This document shows, in pieces, positions 23,519-31,863 of a DNA stretch of 64,000 nucleotides. The first letter of the stretch is position 1. Every line of letters begins with the position of its first letter. A program made the translations under genes and the position numbers. The notes under the pieces were generated by a model that saw only the letters and a list, made by a program, of their open reading frames with translations, did not search any database and was not told the origin of the DNA. The DNA lies in the NCBI RefSeq assembly GCF_032464895.1, contig NZ_JAWDIC010000002.1, positions 124,001 through 188,000 on the forward strand. The letters run 5' to 3'. The stretch comes from Phycicoccus sp. M110.8 (GTDB lineage: Bacteria; Actinomycetota; Actinomycetes; Actinomycetales; Dermatophilaceae).

Positions 23519-24640
23519 ATGGCACCCGCCCTGAGCATCGTCGTCCCCGTGTACAACGAGGAGGACGTCCTGCCGCTGCTCGTGCAGCGCCTGCGGCCGG
23601 TGGCCGACGGCCTCGGCACGCCGTACGAGGTGCTCACCGTCGACGACGGCTCCACCGACCTGTCCCCCGCGGTGCTGCAGCGGTTCGCGCGCGACTGGCC
23701 ACAGCTGCGGATCGTGCGGCTGCGCGCCAACGCCGGCCACCAGGCAGCCATCTCGGCCGGGCTGGCCAGCGCCCGGGGCGACTACGTCGTTACCCTCGAC
23801 GCCGACCTGCAGGACCCGCCCGAGGTGATCTCGGAGATGCTCACCCTCGCGGTGTCCGAGGGCGTGGACGTCGTCTACGGCGTGCGCAGCGACCGCTCCA
23901 CCGACTCGGCGTTCAAGCGGCTGAGCGCCCGCGCCTTCTACCGCCTGATCCGCACCCTGTCCGGCACCCACGCGCAGGTCGACGCGGGCGACTACCGCCT
24001 GATGTCACGTGCGACCGTGGACGCGGTCAACGCCCTGCCCGAGCACCACCGGGTGCTGCGGTTCGTCGTGCCGGCGCTGGGCTTCCCCTCGGCCTCCGTC
24101 ACCTACCGCCGCGACGAGCGCGCTGCCGGCCGCTCGAAGTACCCGTTGTCGAAGATGGTGCGGCTCTCCCTCGACAGTGTCACCGGATTCTCGACCGCGC
24201 CCCTGCGGGCCGCCACCTGGTTGGGGCTGCTCGGCGGCCTCGGTGCGTTCGTCCTGCTGGCCTACGCCCTCGTGGCGATGGCGGTCGGTCAGACCGTCCC
24301 GGGCTGGACGTCGACCGTGGTCGCCGTGGCCGGGGTCGGCGCCGTGCAGCTGGTCTGCGTGGGGATCCTCGGCGAGTACGTCGGCCGGATGTACGCACAG
24401 CTGCAGGGACGCCCCGCGTACTACATCGCCCACGACTCCCTCACCGGCCCCGACCGGCGCCCCGCCCCCGCGCGCCCCGGCCAGGACGACCCGCTCGCCG
24501 GCGCCGACCATCTCGCCGGGTCCGATCCGCTCGCCGGGACCGACCCGCTCGGCGGGACCGACCCGCTCGGCGGGACCGACCCGCACGCCCCGCTCAGCCG
24601 CGTCGACGAGCCTCGACCATCAGGGTCACCCCGGGCATAG
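23519..24640 (+). CDS. Polyprenyl-phosphate glycosyltransferase (GT2, DPM1/GtrB-like)
   Basis: A 373-aa protein. The GT-A domain (1-220) has [32 protein letters not shown], and [16 protein letters not shown]. Two membrane helices follow (about 235-260 and 270-295), as in enzymes that load a sugar onto undecaprenyl or polyprenyl phosphate for use outside the membrane. The C-terminal 60 residues are a hexapeptide repeat ([12 protein letters not shown]) encoded by an 18-bp tandem repeat. TACCCT lies 7 nt before the ATG (leaderless). The 3' end overlaps the convergent methyltransferase gene by 47 nt. Confidence 0.92.
   Translation: MAPALSIVVPVYNEEDVLPLLVQRLRPVADGLGTPYEVLTVDDGSTDLSPAVLQRFARDWPQLRIVRLRANAGHQAAISAGLASARGDYVVTLDADLQDPPEVISEMLTLAVSEGVDVVYGVRSDRSTDSAFKRLSARAFYRLIRTLSGTHAQVDAGDYRLMSRATVDAVNALPEHHRVLRFVVPALGFPSASVTYRRDERAAGRSKYPLSKMVRLSLDSVTGFSTAPLRAATWLGLLGGLGAFVLLAYALVAMAVGQTVPGWTSTVVAVAGVGAVQLVCVGILGEYVGRMYAQLQGRPAYYIAHDSLTGPDRRPAPARPGQDDPLAGADHLAGSDPLAGTDPLGGTDPLGGTDPHAPLSRVDEPRPSGSPRA
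24488..24589. repeat. 18-bp tandem repeat at the 3' end of the glycosyltransferase gene
   Basis: Units of the type GACCCGCTCGGCGGGACC start at 24488, 24506, 24524, 24542, 24560 and 24578. The fourth and fifth are identical. They code for D-P-L-[AG]-G-T hexapeptides. Confidence 0.85.
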
Positions 24641-25289
24641 CCTTCACCGGCAGGTAGCGCTCGACCGCGACGACCGCGCGCAGCCCGGCGTTCACCACCG
24701 GGTGGATCTCCTCGAGGTCCGAGCCGCTGGAGGTCCGGCGGCGCAGGGCCACCACGGGTCGCAGCAGGACGTTCCACGACGTCATCGACGTCACCTCGAA
24801 GCCACCCCGCTCCAGCACGCCGCGCAGGGTGGTCCGGGTGTACCGCCGGACGTGGTCGACGGCGACGTCGTGCTCGGACCACAGGTTGGGGTCGGCCGGC
24901 ACGGCGACGAGGAAGCGGCCGCCGGGTGCCAGCACCCGGTGCACCTCCTGCACCGCCGCGTCGTGGTCGAGGATGTGCTCGAGGACGTCGAAGGCGACGA
25001 CGAGGTCGAGCGAGCCGTCGGCGACGGGCAGCGCCGTGGCGTCCGCCCGCAGCACCGCCAGGCCGCGCTCGGCCGCGACCTGCGCACCGTCGGCGCCGTA
25101 CTCCAGTGCCGCGACCGACCAGCCTGCCGACCGCAGGACGCGGGTGTTGCCACCGCCCGCCGCACCGATGTCCAGCGCCCGGCCGGGGGTGACGCCGTCG
25201 ATCATCCGGCCGAGCAGGTGCCGCCGCTCGCGGTACCACCAGTGGGTGTCCTCGAGCGCCGCGAGCTTGCGGACCTCAGTGCCTTCCAT
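24594..25289 (-). CDS. Class I SAM-dependent methyltransferase
   Basis: A 231-aa methyltransferase. Motif I is ALDIGAAGGGNTRVL, motif II the acidic end of ALEYGADG, and the post-motif region VAFDVLEHILDHDAAVQEVHRVLAPGG. The N-terminal EDTHWWYRERRHLL is typical of enzymes found in sugar and polyprenol-linked pathways, which suits its convergent polyprenyl-phosphate glycosyltransferase neighbour, but the substrate is not known. Confidence 0.9.
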   Translation of the reverse strand: MEGTEVRKLAALEDTHWWYRERRHLLGRMIDGVTPGRALDIGAAGGGNTRVLRSAGWSVAALEYGADGAQVAAERGLAVLRADATALPVADGSLDLVVAFDVLEHILDHDAAVQEVHRVLAPGGRFLVAVPADPNLWSEHDVAVDHVRRYTRTTLRGVLERGGFEVTSMTSWNVLLRPVVALRRRTSSGSDLEEIHPVVNAGLRAVVAVERYLPVKAMPGVTLMVEARRRG

Positions 25290-25316
25290 GGCGGGTCATC
25301 CTGCCATCGACGGCGC

Positions 25317-26597
25317 TCAGGCCCGCACCTGCCCGTCGCCCTCGACGATCCACTTGGTCGTCGTCAGCTCGGGGAGGGCCATCGGGCCCCGGGCGTGCAG
25401 CTTCTGGGTCGAGATGCCGATCTCGGCGCCGAACCCGAACTCTCCCCCGTCGGTGAACCGGGTCGAGGCGTTCACCATGACGGCCGCCGCGTCAACCTCG
25501 GCAGTGAACCGCCGGGCTGCCGCACGGTCCTCGGTCACGATGGCCTCGGTGTGGCCCGACCCGTGCGCCCGGATGTGCTCCATCGCGGCATCGAGGTCCG
25601 GCACGACGCGTACCGCCATCTCGAGCGCGAGGTACTCGGTGTCCCAGTCCGCCTCGGTGGCGTCGGTGTGCGGGACGCCGGCGGTGTCGGCTGCCGCGCC
25701 CGCCGCGTCGTCGGTGTGCAGCACCACGCCCGCGCCCGACAGCTCGGCGAGCACCTTGGGCAGGAAGTCTGCCGCCACGGCCTCGTGCACGAGCAGGGTC
25801 TCGGCCGCGTTGCAGACGCTGGGACGGTGGGTCTTGGCGTTGACGGTGATCGCGAGCGCCTTGTCGAGGTCGGCCGCCGCGTCGACGTAGACGTGGACGT
25901 TCCCGACACCGGTCTCGATGACCGGCACGGTCGACTCGGTGACGACGGTCTGGATCAGGCCGGCGCCGCCGCGCGGGATGATGAGGTCCACGAGGCCGCG
26001 GGCGGTGAGCAGGGCCCGGACGGCGTCACGGCCGCCCTCGAGCAGGGTCACGGCGTCGGCGGGCAGGCCCCGCGCCTCGAGGGCCCCGCGCATCACCGCC
26101 ACGAGCGCCCGGTTCGTCGACTCGGCTGCCGAGCCGCCGCGCAGGATCACGGCGTTCCCGGACTTGAGCCCGAGGCCGGCGGCGTCGACGGTGACGTTGG
26201 GGCGCGCCTCGTAGACCATGCCGACGACACCCATCGGCACGCGGACCTGGCGGATCTGCAGCCCGTTCGCGAGGGTCGAGCCGCGCACGACCTCCCCCAC
26301 GGGGTCCGGCAGCGCGGCAACGTCGCGCACCGCCCCGGCGACGCCGTGGACGCGCGCCTCGTCGAGCCCGAGCCGGTCGAGCAGGCCCTGCGCCATGCCC
26401 GCGTCCCGGCCGCGGGCGAGGTCCTCCGCGTTCGCTGCCACGACGTCGGCCGCGGCGGTCTCGAGCGCGTCGGCCATCGCGTGCAGCGCGGCGTCCTTGT
26501 CGGCACGGGAGAGGAGCGCGAGGCGCCGCGACGCCGCACGGGCGGCGCGCGCGGCCGTCGCCACCTGCTCGACGGCGGTGGGGTCGATCTCGGCCAT
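25317..26597 (-). CDS. proA: Glutamate-5-semialdehyde dehydrogenase (gamma-glutamyl phosphate reductase)
   Basis: A 426-aa enzyme, the second step of proline synthesis. Motifs: [37 protein letters not shown], and the catalytic cysteine in [15 protein letters not shown]; the C-terminus has [18 protein letters not shown]. The ATG at 26597 has TACGCT exactly 6 nt upstream (leaderless). Its partner proB lies 1.6 kb away in the same orientation, but pdxY and a lipoprotein gene of opposite orientation separate them. Confidence 0.97.
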   Translation of the reverse strand: MAEIDPTAVEQVATAARAARAASRRLALLSRADKDAALHAMADALETAAADVVAANAEDLARGRDAGMAQGLLDRLGLDEARVHGVAGAVRDVAALPDPVGEVVRGSTLANGLQIRQVRVPMGVVGMVYEARPNVTVDAAGLGLKSGNAVILRGGSAAESTNRALVAVMRGALEARGLPADAVTLLEGGRDAVRALLTARGLVDLIIPRGGAGLIQTVVTESTVPVIETGVGNVHVYVDAAADLDKALAITVNAKTHRPSVCNAAETLLVHEAVAADFLPKVLAELSGAGVVLHTDDAAGAAADTAGVPHTDATEADWDTEYLALEMAVRVVPDLDAAMEHIRAHGSGHTEAIVTEDRAAARRFTAEVDAAAVMVNASTRFTDGGEFGFGAEIGISTQKLHARGPMALPELTTTKWIVEGDGQVRA

Positions 26598-26661
26598 GCC
26601 CCCAGCGTATGCCGCGTGCCGCGCGTCCGGCGTCCGCGTCCACCCGCGCGCCCGCGCACCG

Positions 26662-26886
26662 CTCTGCGCTGCCCCACCACCCGGGGCAACGCAGAGTCGG
26701 CGCCACACCCCTCCCGGCCGATGTCCCGACGTCCCGACGTCACCGCCAGCCGCGCACTCTGCGCTGCCCCACCACCCGGGGCAACGCAGAGTCGGCGCCG
26801 CACCCCTCCCGGCCGATGTCCCGACGTCCCGACGTCACCGTCAGCCGCGCACTGTGCGCTGCCCCACCACCCGGGGCAACGCAGAG
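26662..26886. repeat. Three-copy 95-bp tandem repeat with a hairpin core
   Basis: A 35-bp inverted repeat (CTCTGCG-c-TGCCCC, loop, GGGGCA-a-CGCAGAG) occurs at 26662-26696, 26757-26791 and 26852-26886, exactly 95 bp apart. The 60 bp between copies are nearly identical as well, including the doubled GTCCCGAC. The array fills most of the 353-bp gap between divergent proA and pdxY. I see no other copy in the window. Confidence 0.9.
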
Positions 26887-26950
26887 TTCCCCCGTGCCGT
26901 GGAGCTCCCCGAGACCGACCCGGGCCCGCGACGGCTGGTTGAATGGCTCG

Positions 26951-27802
26951 GTGAGCATCCTGTCGATCCAGTCCTCGGTCGCCTACGGCCACGTCGGCAA
27001 CTCCGCGGCCGTCTTCCCGCTCCAGCGGCTCGGCGTCGAGGTGTGGCCCGTGCACACCGTGCACTTCTCCAACCACACCGGCTACGGCGAGTGGCGTGGG
27101 CCGCTCCTGCCGGCCGACGACGTCCGCGCCGTGATCCGGGGTGTCGAGGAGCGCGGCGCGTTCCCGGCGGTGGACGCGGTGCTCTCGGGCTACCAGGGCG
27201 GCGAGGACATCGGGGACGTCATCCTCGAGGCGGTCGGCCGGGTCAAGGCGGCCAACCCGGACGCCATCTACGCGTGCGACCCCGTCATGGGCAACGCGAA
27301 GAGCGGCTGCTTCGTGCACCCGGCCATCCCGGTCCTGCTGCGCGAGAAGGTCGTCCCGCGGGCCGACCTCATCACGCCCAACCAGTTCGAGCTCGGCTTC
27401 CTCACCGGGACCGAGCCCAGGACGACCGAGGAGACCCTGGCCTCGGTCGACCTCGCCCGGGACATGGGGCCCTCGACAGTGCTCGTCACGAGCGTGGAGC
27501 GCCCGGACGCCCCGGCGGACACGATCGAGATGATGGCTGTCACCGAGGACGGCGCCTGGGTGGTCCAGACGCCCCGGCTGCCGATGAAGGCCAACGGTTC
27601 CGGCGACGTGACCGCGGCGCTGTTCACCGCCCACCTGCTCGAGACGGGGGACCCTGCCGTCGCGCTGGCCCGGACCGCGAGCAGCGTCTTCGACCTGCTC
27701 AGCACGACGCTGGAGTCCGGCGAGCGCGAGCTGCAGCTCGTGCAGTCCCAGGACGCGATCGCCAACCCGCGCCTGCAGTTCGAGGTCGCGCAGGTCCGCT
27801 GA
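26951..27802 (+). CDS. pdxY: Pyridoxal kinase
   Basis: A 283-aa kinase of vitamin B6 salvage. It begins VSILSIQSSVAYGHVGNSAAVFPLQRLGVEVW, has the substrate-site TVHFSNHTGYG, the ITPNQFELGFLTG segment, the ATP-binding VLVTSVERPD and the C-terminal anion hole KANGSGDVTAALFTAHLL with the catalytic Asp. The GTG start has TTGAAT 6 nt upstream. The lipoprotein gene follows after 13 nt. Confidence 0.95.
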   Translation: MSILSIQSSVAYGHVGNSAAVFPLQRLGVEVWPVHTVHFSNHTGYGEWRGPLLPADDVRAVIRGVEERGAFPAVDAVLSGYQGGEDIGDVILEAVGRVKAANPDAIYACDPVMGNAKSGCFVHPAIPVLLREKVVPRADLITPNQFELGFLTGTEPRTTEETLASVDLARDMGPSTVLVTSVERPDAPADTIEMMAVTEDGAWVVQTPRLPMKANGSGDVTAALFTAHLLETGDPAVALARTASSVFDLLSTTLESGERELQLVQSQDAIANPRLQFEVAQVR

Positions 27803-27815
27803 GGGGACACGCGCG

Positions 27816-28241
27816 GTGACCGCTCGGAGCGCGCCCCGGACCGCAGCCACTGCGGTGGGCGCAGCCGTGGCCGCGGTTGTGCTGGCGGCCTGCTCCGGCG
27901 GCTCGCCGGCCCCGGACGCGACGAGCCGGCTCCAGCCCTTCGACTCCTACCGGGTGCAGGGACGGCAGGTGGTCGTGTCCTTCAGCGGCGTCCCGGACCG
28001 GGCGGGCCCGTGCGGCGCCGACTACCGCGCGCAGGCCAGCGAGACCGTCGACCGCGTGTACATCCGGGTCCGTGAGTACCCGCACGCCGCTCCGCCCGGC
28101 GAGGTCGCGTGCCCGGCCATGGCCCAGCTGCGCACGGCCTCCGTCACGCTCGAGGAGCCGCTCGGCAGCCGCGCGGTCGTCGACGGCGCGACCGGCGAGA
28201 TCGTCCTGCAGCCGCGCGAGACGACGCCGCCCACCCGCTGA
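27816..28241 (+). CDS. Small lipoprotein, unknown function
   Basis: A 141-aa predicted lipoprotein: TARSAPRT, a hydrophobic core, and the lipobox VLAAC at about residue 26. The mature part has two further Cys (GPCGAD, VACPAM) that could form a disulfide outside the cell. Family not recognised. It probably shares a transcript with pdxY and ends 4 nt before convergent proB. Confidence 0.75.
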   Translation: MTARSAPRTAATAVGAAVAAVVLAACSGGSPAPDATSRLQPFDSYRVQGRQVVVSFSGVPDRAGPCGADYRAQASETVDRVYIRVREYPHAAPPGEVACPAMAQLRTASVTLEEPLGSRAVVDGATGEIVLQPRETTPPTR

Positions 28242-28245
28242 CGGA

Positions 28246-29373
28246 TCAGAGCACCACGAGGTCGTCGCGGTGGACGACCTCGCGCTCGTACCCCGGCCCG
28301 AGGTCCTTGGCGAGCGCGTGGGTGGAGCGGCCCAGCATCCCCGGCAGCTCGGCGGAGGTGTAGTTCACCAGCCCCCGCGCCACGGGCTCGCCCTCGAGCG
28401 TGCAGAGGTCCACCGGGTCACCGTCCACGAACGTGCCCTCGACGGCGGAGATGCCCGCCGGAAGCAGCGACCTGCGGTGCTCGGTGATCGCCCGGACCGC
28501 GCCGGCGTCGAGCAGCAGCCGTCCGCGGGGTGTCGTCGCGTGCGCGAGCCAGAGCCGGCGCGAGGTGTGCCGCGAGCCGCCGCCCGGGGCGAAGACGGTG
28601 CCGACGTCCTTCCCCTCGAGGGCGTGCGCGGCCTGGGCCGCGCTGGTCAGGACCGTCGTGATGCCGGCGGCGTTGGCGATGGTGGCGGCCTCGACCTTGG
28701 TGACCATCCCGCCGCTGCCGACGGACGAGCCGGTGCCGCCGATGGTGAGGTCCTCCAGCCCCCGGCCACCGACGACCGCAGGGACCCGCTGGGCGCCCGG
28801 GGAGCTCGGCGGCCCGTCGTAGAGCGCGTCGACGTCGGTGAGCAGCAGCAGCCCGTCGGCCTGCACGAGGTGGGCCACCAGGGCAGCCAGCCGGTCGTTG
28901 TCGCCGAACCGGATCTCCTGGGTGGCCACCGTGTCGTTCTCGTTGACGATGGGGACGATGCCGAGCTCGAGCAGCCGGTCGAGGGTGCGCTTGGCGTTGG
29001 TGAAGTGGGTGCGGCGGGTCACGTCGTCGACGGTGAGGAGCACCTGTCCCACGGTGAGCCCGTGGGCACCGAAGGCGCGCTGGTATGCCGCGACGAGGGC
29101 CCCCTGCCCCACGCTCGCCGCCGCCTGCTGTGTGGCGAGGTCCCGGGGGCGGCGGACCAGCCCGAGCGGCGCGATCCCGGCCGCGATCGCGCCGGAGGAG
29201 ACGAGGACGACCTGCTGCCCGGCCAGGCGGCGGGCGGCGAGGATGTCGACGAGGGCGACGAGGCGCTCCTCGTCGAGGGAGCCGCCGGCAGGGTCGGTCA
29301 GCGAGGACGAGCCGATCTTGACCACGAGCCGGCGCGCCTGCGGCACGACGCGCCGGTGGTCGACCCGGCTCAT
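28246..29373 (-). CDS. proB: Glutamate 5-kinase
   Basis: A 375-aa enzyme, first step of proline synthesis. The amino-acid kinase domain has [33 protein letters not shown] and [12 protein letters not shown], and [20 protein letters not shown]-terminal PUA domain follows (about 285-370), as in E. coli ProB. Proline normally inhibits this enzyme. The start ATG overlaps the obgE stop by 4 nt, so it is coupled to the obgE transcript, a common actinobacterial order. Confidence 0.97.
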   Translation of the reverse strand: MSRVDHRRVVPQARRLVVKIGSSSLTDPAGGSLDEERLVALVDILAARRLAGQQVVLVSSGAIAAGIAPLGLVRRPRDLATQQAAASVGQGALVAAYQRAFGAHGLTVGQVLLTVDDVTRRTHFTNAKRTLDRLLELGIVPIVNENDTVATQEIRFGDNDRLAALVAHLVQADGLLLLTDVDALYDGPPSSPGAQRVPAVVGGRGLEDLTIGGTGSSVGSGGMVTKVEAATIANAAGITTVLTSAAQAAHALEGKDVGTVFAPGGGSRHTSRRLWLAHATTPRGRLLLDAGAVRAITEHRRSLLPAGISAVEGTFVDGDPVDLCTLEGEPVARGLVNYTSAELPGMLGRSTHALAKDLGPGYEREVVHRDDLVVL

Positions 29374-30899
29374 TCCTCGTCGTCCTCGTCCCGGGCGGTC
29401 GCCCAGTGGCCGGCCCGGCGCTCGGCCGCGAGCTCGTCCCGCGCGGCGGACTTCGCCGCCTTGCGCGCGGCATACTGCTCGCGCTTGTCGCCGCGGGTGG
29501 GGCGCGCGGACTCCTCGAGGCGCAGGTCGGTGCCGCGGGCGCCGAGCAGCTCGGCACCGGCCGCCATGGTGGGCTCCCAGTCGAAGACGACGGCGTTGTC
29601 CGCCGGGCCGATGAGCACGGTCGCGCCGGCGACGGCGCCGGCCTTGAACAGCGCCTCCTCGACCCCGAGTCGGCCGAGCCGGTCGGCGAGGTACCCGACG
29701 GCCTCGTCGTTGCTGAAGTCGGTCTGGCGCACCCACCGGGTGGGGCGCTCGCCCTCGATCCGGAAGACCTCGCCGTCCGCGGTCTGCTCGCGCACGACGC
29801 GGAAGCCGCTGTCGTCGACCGCCTTCGGGCGCAGGACGATCCGCTGCGGCACGGCGGCCGCCTCCTCGATCTCCTTGCGGGCGGCGGCGACGTGGCGGGC
29901 CATGGCGAAGGTCAGCTCGCGCAGGCCGGTGTGCGCCACGGCGGACACGACGAACACCTCCAGGCCACGCGCCTCGAGGTCGGGGCGGACCAGCTCGGCC
30001 AGCTCCCGCGCGTCGGGGACGTCGGCCTTGTTGAGCACGACGATGCGCGTGCGCTCGGACAGCGGTCGCCCACCGAGGGTCTGGTCGGGCACGTACTGCG
30101 CGAGCTCCTCCTCGATCACGTCGAGGTCGGTCATCGGGTCGCGGCCGGGCTCGAGCGTGGCGCAGTCGATCACGTGGACGAGGACCGAGCACCGCTCCAC
30201 GTGGCGCAGGAACTCCAGCCCGAGCCCCTTGCCCTGGCTCGCACCCGGGATGAGGCCGGGCACGTCGGCGACGGTGAAGCGCTGCTCCCCCGCCTGCACG
30301 ACGCCGAGGTTGGGCACGAGGGTCGTGAACGGGTAGTCCGCGATCTTGGGCCGGGCGGCCGAGAGCACCGACACGAGCGAGGACTTGCCCGCGGACGGGA
30401 AGCCGATGAGGGCGACGTCGGCGAGCGACTTGAGCTCGAGCACGATGTCGAGGACCTCGCCCGGCTCCCCGAGGAGGGCGAAGCCGGGGGCCTTGCGCCG
30501 AGGCGACGCCAGCGCCTTGTTGCCCAGGCCGCCACGGCCGCCGCGGGCGACCACGAAGGACGCATCGGGGCCGACCAGGTCGGCGAGGACCTCGCCGGAG
30601 CCGTCCGTCACGACGGTGCCCTCCGGCACCGGCAGCACCAGGTCCCCGCCGTCGGCGCCGTTGCGCTCGTCACCGGCGCCGGGACGGCCGTTGTCGGCCT
30701 TGCGGTGGGGGTGGTGGTGGTAGTCGAGCAGCGTGGTCGCCTGCGGGTCCACCCGCAGCACCACGTCTCCCCCGCGGCCGCCGTTGCCGCCGTCGGGACC
30801 CCCGAGGGGCTTGAACTTCTCGCGCTTGACCGAGGCGACGCCGTGGCCACCGTCGCCCGCGGCGACGTGCAGCACGACGCGGTCGACGAACGTGGTCAT
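29370..30899 (-). CDS. obgE: GTPase Obg/CgtA
   Basis: A 509-aa ribosome-associated GTPase. The Gly-rich Obg domain is at 1-158 ([19 protein letters not shown]), then the G domain with [10 protein letters not shown] (G1), the switch region [22 protein letters not shown] (G3) and NKAD (G4), then the OCT domain (about 340-425) typical of Gram-positive Obg. The C-terminal tail is charged. It lies between a strong terminator after rpmA and the coupled proB gene. Confidence 0.97.
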   Translation of the reverse strand: MTTFVDRVVLHVAAGDGGHGVASVKREKFKPLGGPDGGNGGRGGDVVLRVDPQATTLLDYHHHPHRKADNGRPGAGDERNGADGGDLVLPVPEGTVVTDGSGEVLADLVGPDASFVVARGGRGGLGNKALASPRRKAPGFALLGEPGEVLDIVLELKSLADVALIGFPSAGKSSLVSVLSAARPKIADYPFTTLVPNLGVVQAGEQRFTVADVPGLIPGASQGKGLGLEFLRHVERCSVLVHVIDCATLEPGRDPMTDLDVIEEELAQYVPDQTLGGRPLSERTRIVVLNKADVPDARELAELVRPDLEARGLEVFVVSAVAHTGLRELTFAMARHVAAARKEIEEAAAVPQRIVLRPKAVDDSGFRVVREQTADGEVFRIEGERPTRWVRQTDFSNDEAVGYLADRLGRLGVEEALFKAGAVAGATVLIGPADNAVVFDWEPTMAAGAELLGARGTDLRLEESARPTRGDKREQYAARKAAKSAARDELAAERRAGHWATARDEDDEE

Positions 30900-30953
30900 G
30901 GGGCTCTTCTTCCTGGTCTGGTCGTGGCGTCCCCGAGTCTAGGAGGGGACGTG

Positions 30954-30990
30954 CGGAGGGGGCGGGCCCGTGTCGGGCCCGCCCCCTCCG
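30954..30990 (-). terminator. Terminator between rpmA and obgE
   Basis: A 17-bp perfect GC-rich stem (30954-30970 with 30974-30990) with a TGT loop, 40 nt after the rpmA stop. It should separate the rplU-rpmA transcript from obgE, although no T-run follows. Confidence 0.65.
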
Positions 30991-31029
30991 GTGCGGTGCG
31001 CCGGGTGGTGGGCACCCGGCATACCGAGG

Positions 31030-31299
31030 TCAGCTGGCGTCCGCGGTCTCCACCGGGACGATGTTGACGACGCGGCGGCGACGCTTGGTGCCGAACTCCA
31101 CGTTGCCCGCGACGAGCGCGAAGAGGGTGTCGTCACTGCCGCGGCCGACGCCGTCACCGGGGTGGAAGTGGGTGCCACGCTGGCGGACGATGATCTCGCC
31201 GGCGTTGACGAGCTGGCCGCCGAAGCGCTTGACGCCGAGTCGCTGTGCGTTCGAGTCGCGACCGTTGCGGGTCGAGGACGCACCCTTCTTGTGTGCCAT
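31030..31299 (-). CDS. rpmA: 50S ribosomal protein bL27
   Basis: An 89-aa protein beginning [20 protein letters not shown], the bL27 signature whose N-terminal tail reaches the peptidyl transferase centre. [13 protein letters not shown] is also conserved. It follows rplU by 43 nt. Confidence 0.98.
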   Translation of the reverse strand: MAHKKGASSTRNGRDSNAQRLGVKRFGGQLVNAGEIIVRQRGTHFHPGDGVGRGSDDTLFALVAGNVEFGTKRRRRVVNIVPVETADAS

Positions 31300-31342
31300 G
31301 TCAGGTTCCTGCCTTCTGGAAGTCTGTGTCGGTCGCCGCGGC

Positions 31343-31651
31343 TCAGGCGTCGATCGCGGTGATCTTGACCTGGGTCAGGTGCTGACGGTGGCCCTGACGC
31401 TTCTTGTAGCCGGTCTTGTTCTTGTACTTCATGATCGTGATCTTGGGGCCCTTGGCGGGCTTGACCACCTCGGCCTTGACGGAGACCTTGGCGAGCTTGT
31501 CGGCGTCGCTGGTCACGGTCGAGCCGTCGACGACCAGGAGCGGGGTCAGGGCAATGCTGTCGCCGGGCTTGCCGGAGACCTTGTCGATGATGAGCACATC
31601 ACCGACGGAGACCTTCTCCTGACGGCCACCTGCGCGAACGATCGCGTACAC
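31343..31651 (-). CDS. rplU: 50S ribosomal protein bL21
   Basis: A 102-aa protein with the conserved start [18 protein letters not shown] and the C-terminal [15 protein letters not shown]. The GTG at 31651 gives family length, with GGAAGAGAG upstream. The 212-bp space up to the rne stop is its leader; no specific ribosomal-protein leader structure was resolved. Confidence 0.98.
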   Translation of the reverse strand: MYAIVRAGGRQEKVSVGDVLIIDKVSGKPGDSIALTPLLVVDGSTVTSDADKLAKVSVKAEVVKPAKGPKITIMKYKNKTGYKKRQGHRQHLTQVKITAIDA

Positions 31652-31863
31652 GGGTAACTCTCTTCCTACTTCGGGAGGCACGCGCTCTCTGTCTGGACCG
31701 GCCGGCAGCGACCCGCGTGCAGGAACCCCGAGGACGGGGCTCTGGTTGCGGACGCCGGACGGTGGGCGCACCGAGGCACAAGATTACCGGGTGGGCGGTC
31801 CCCCGACCAAACCGGCTGCCGGCCGGCATTCCCGAAGGACGACCTGCGGGTATGCCGCCGGGC

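Noticed and set aside
26662-26886. The 95-bp array as a CRISPR
   Set aside because: Spacers between hairpins are nearly identical to each other, there are only three units, and no cas genes are nearby.
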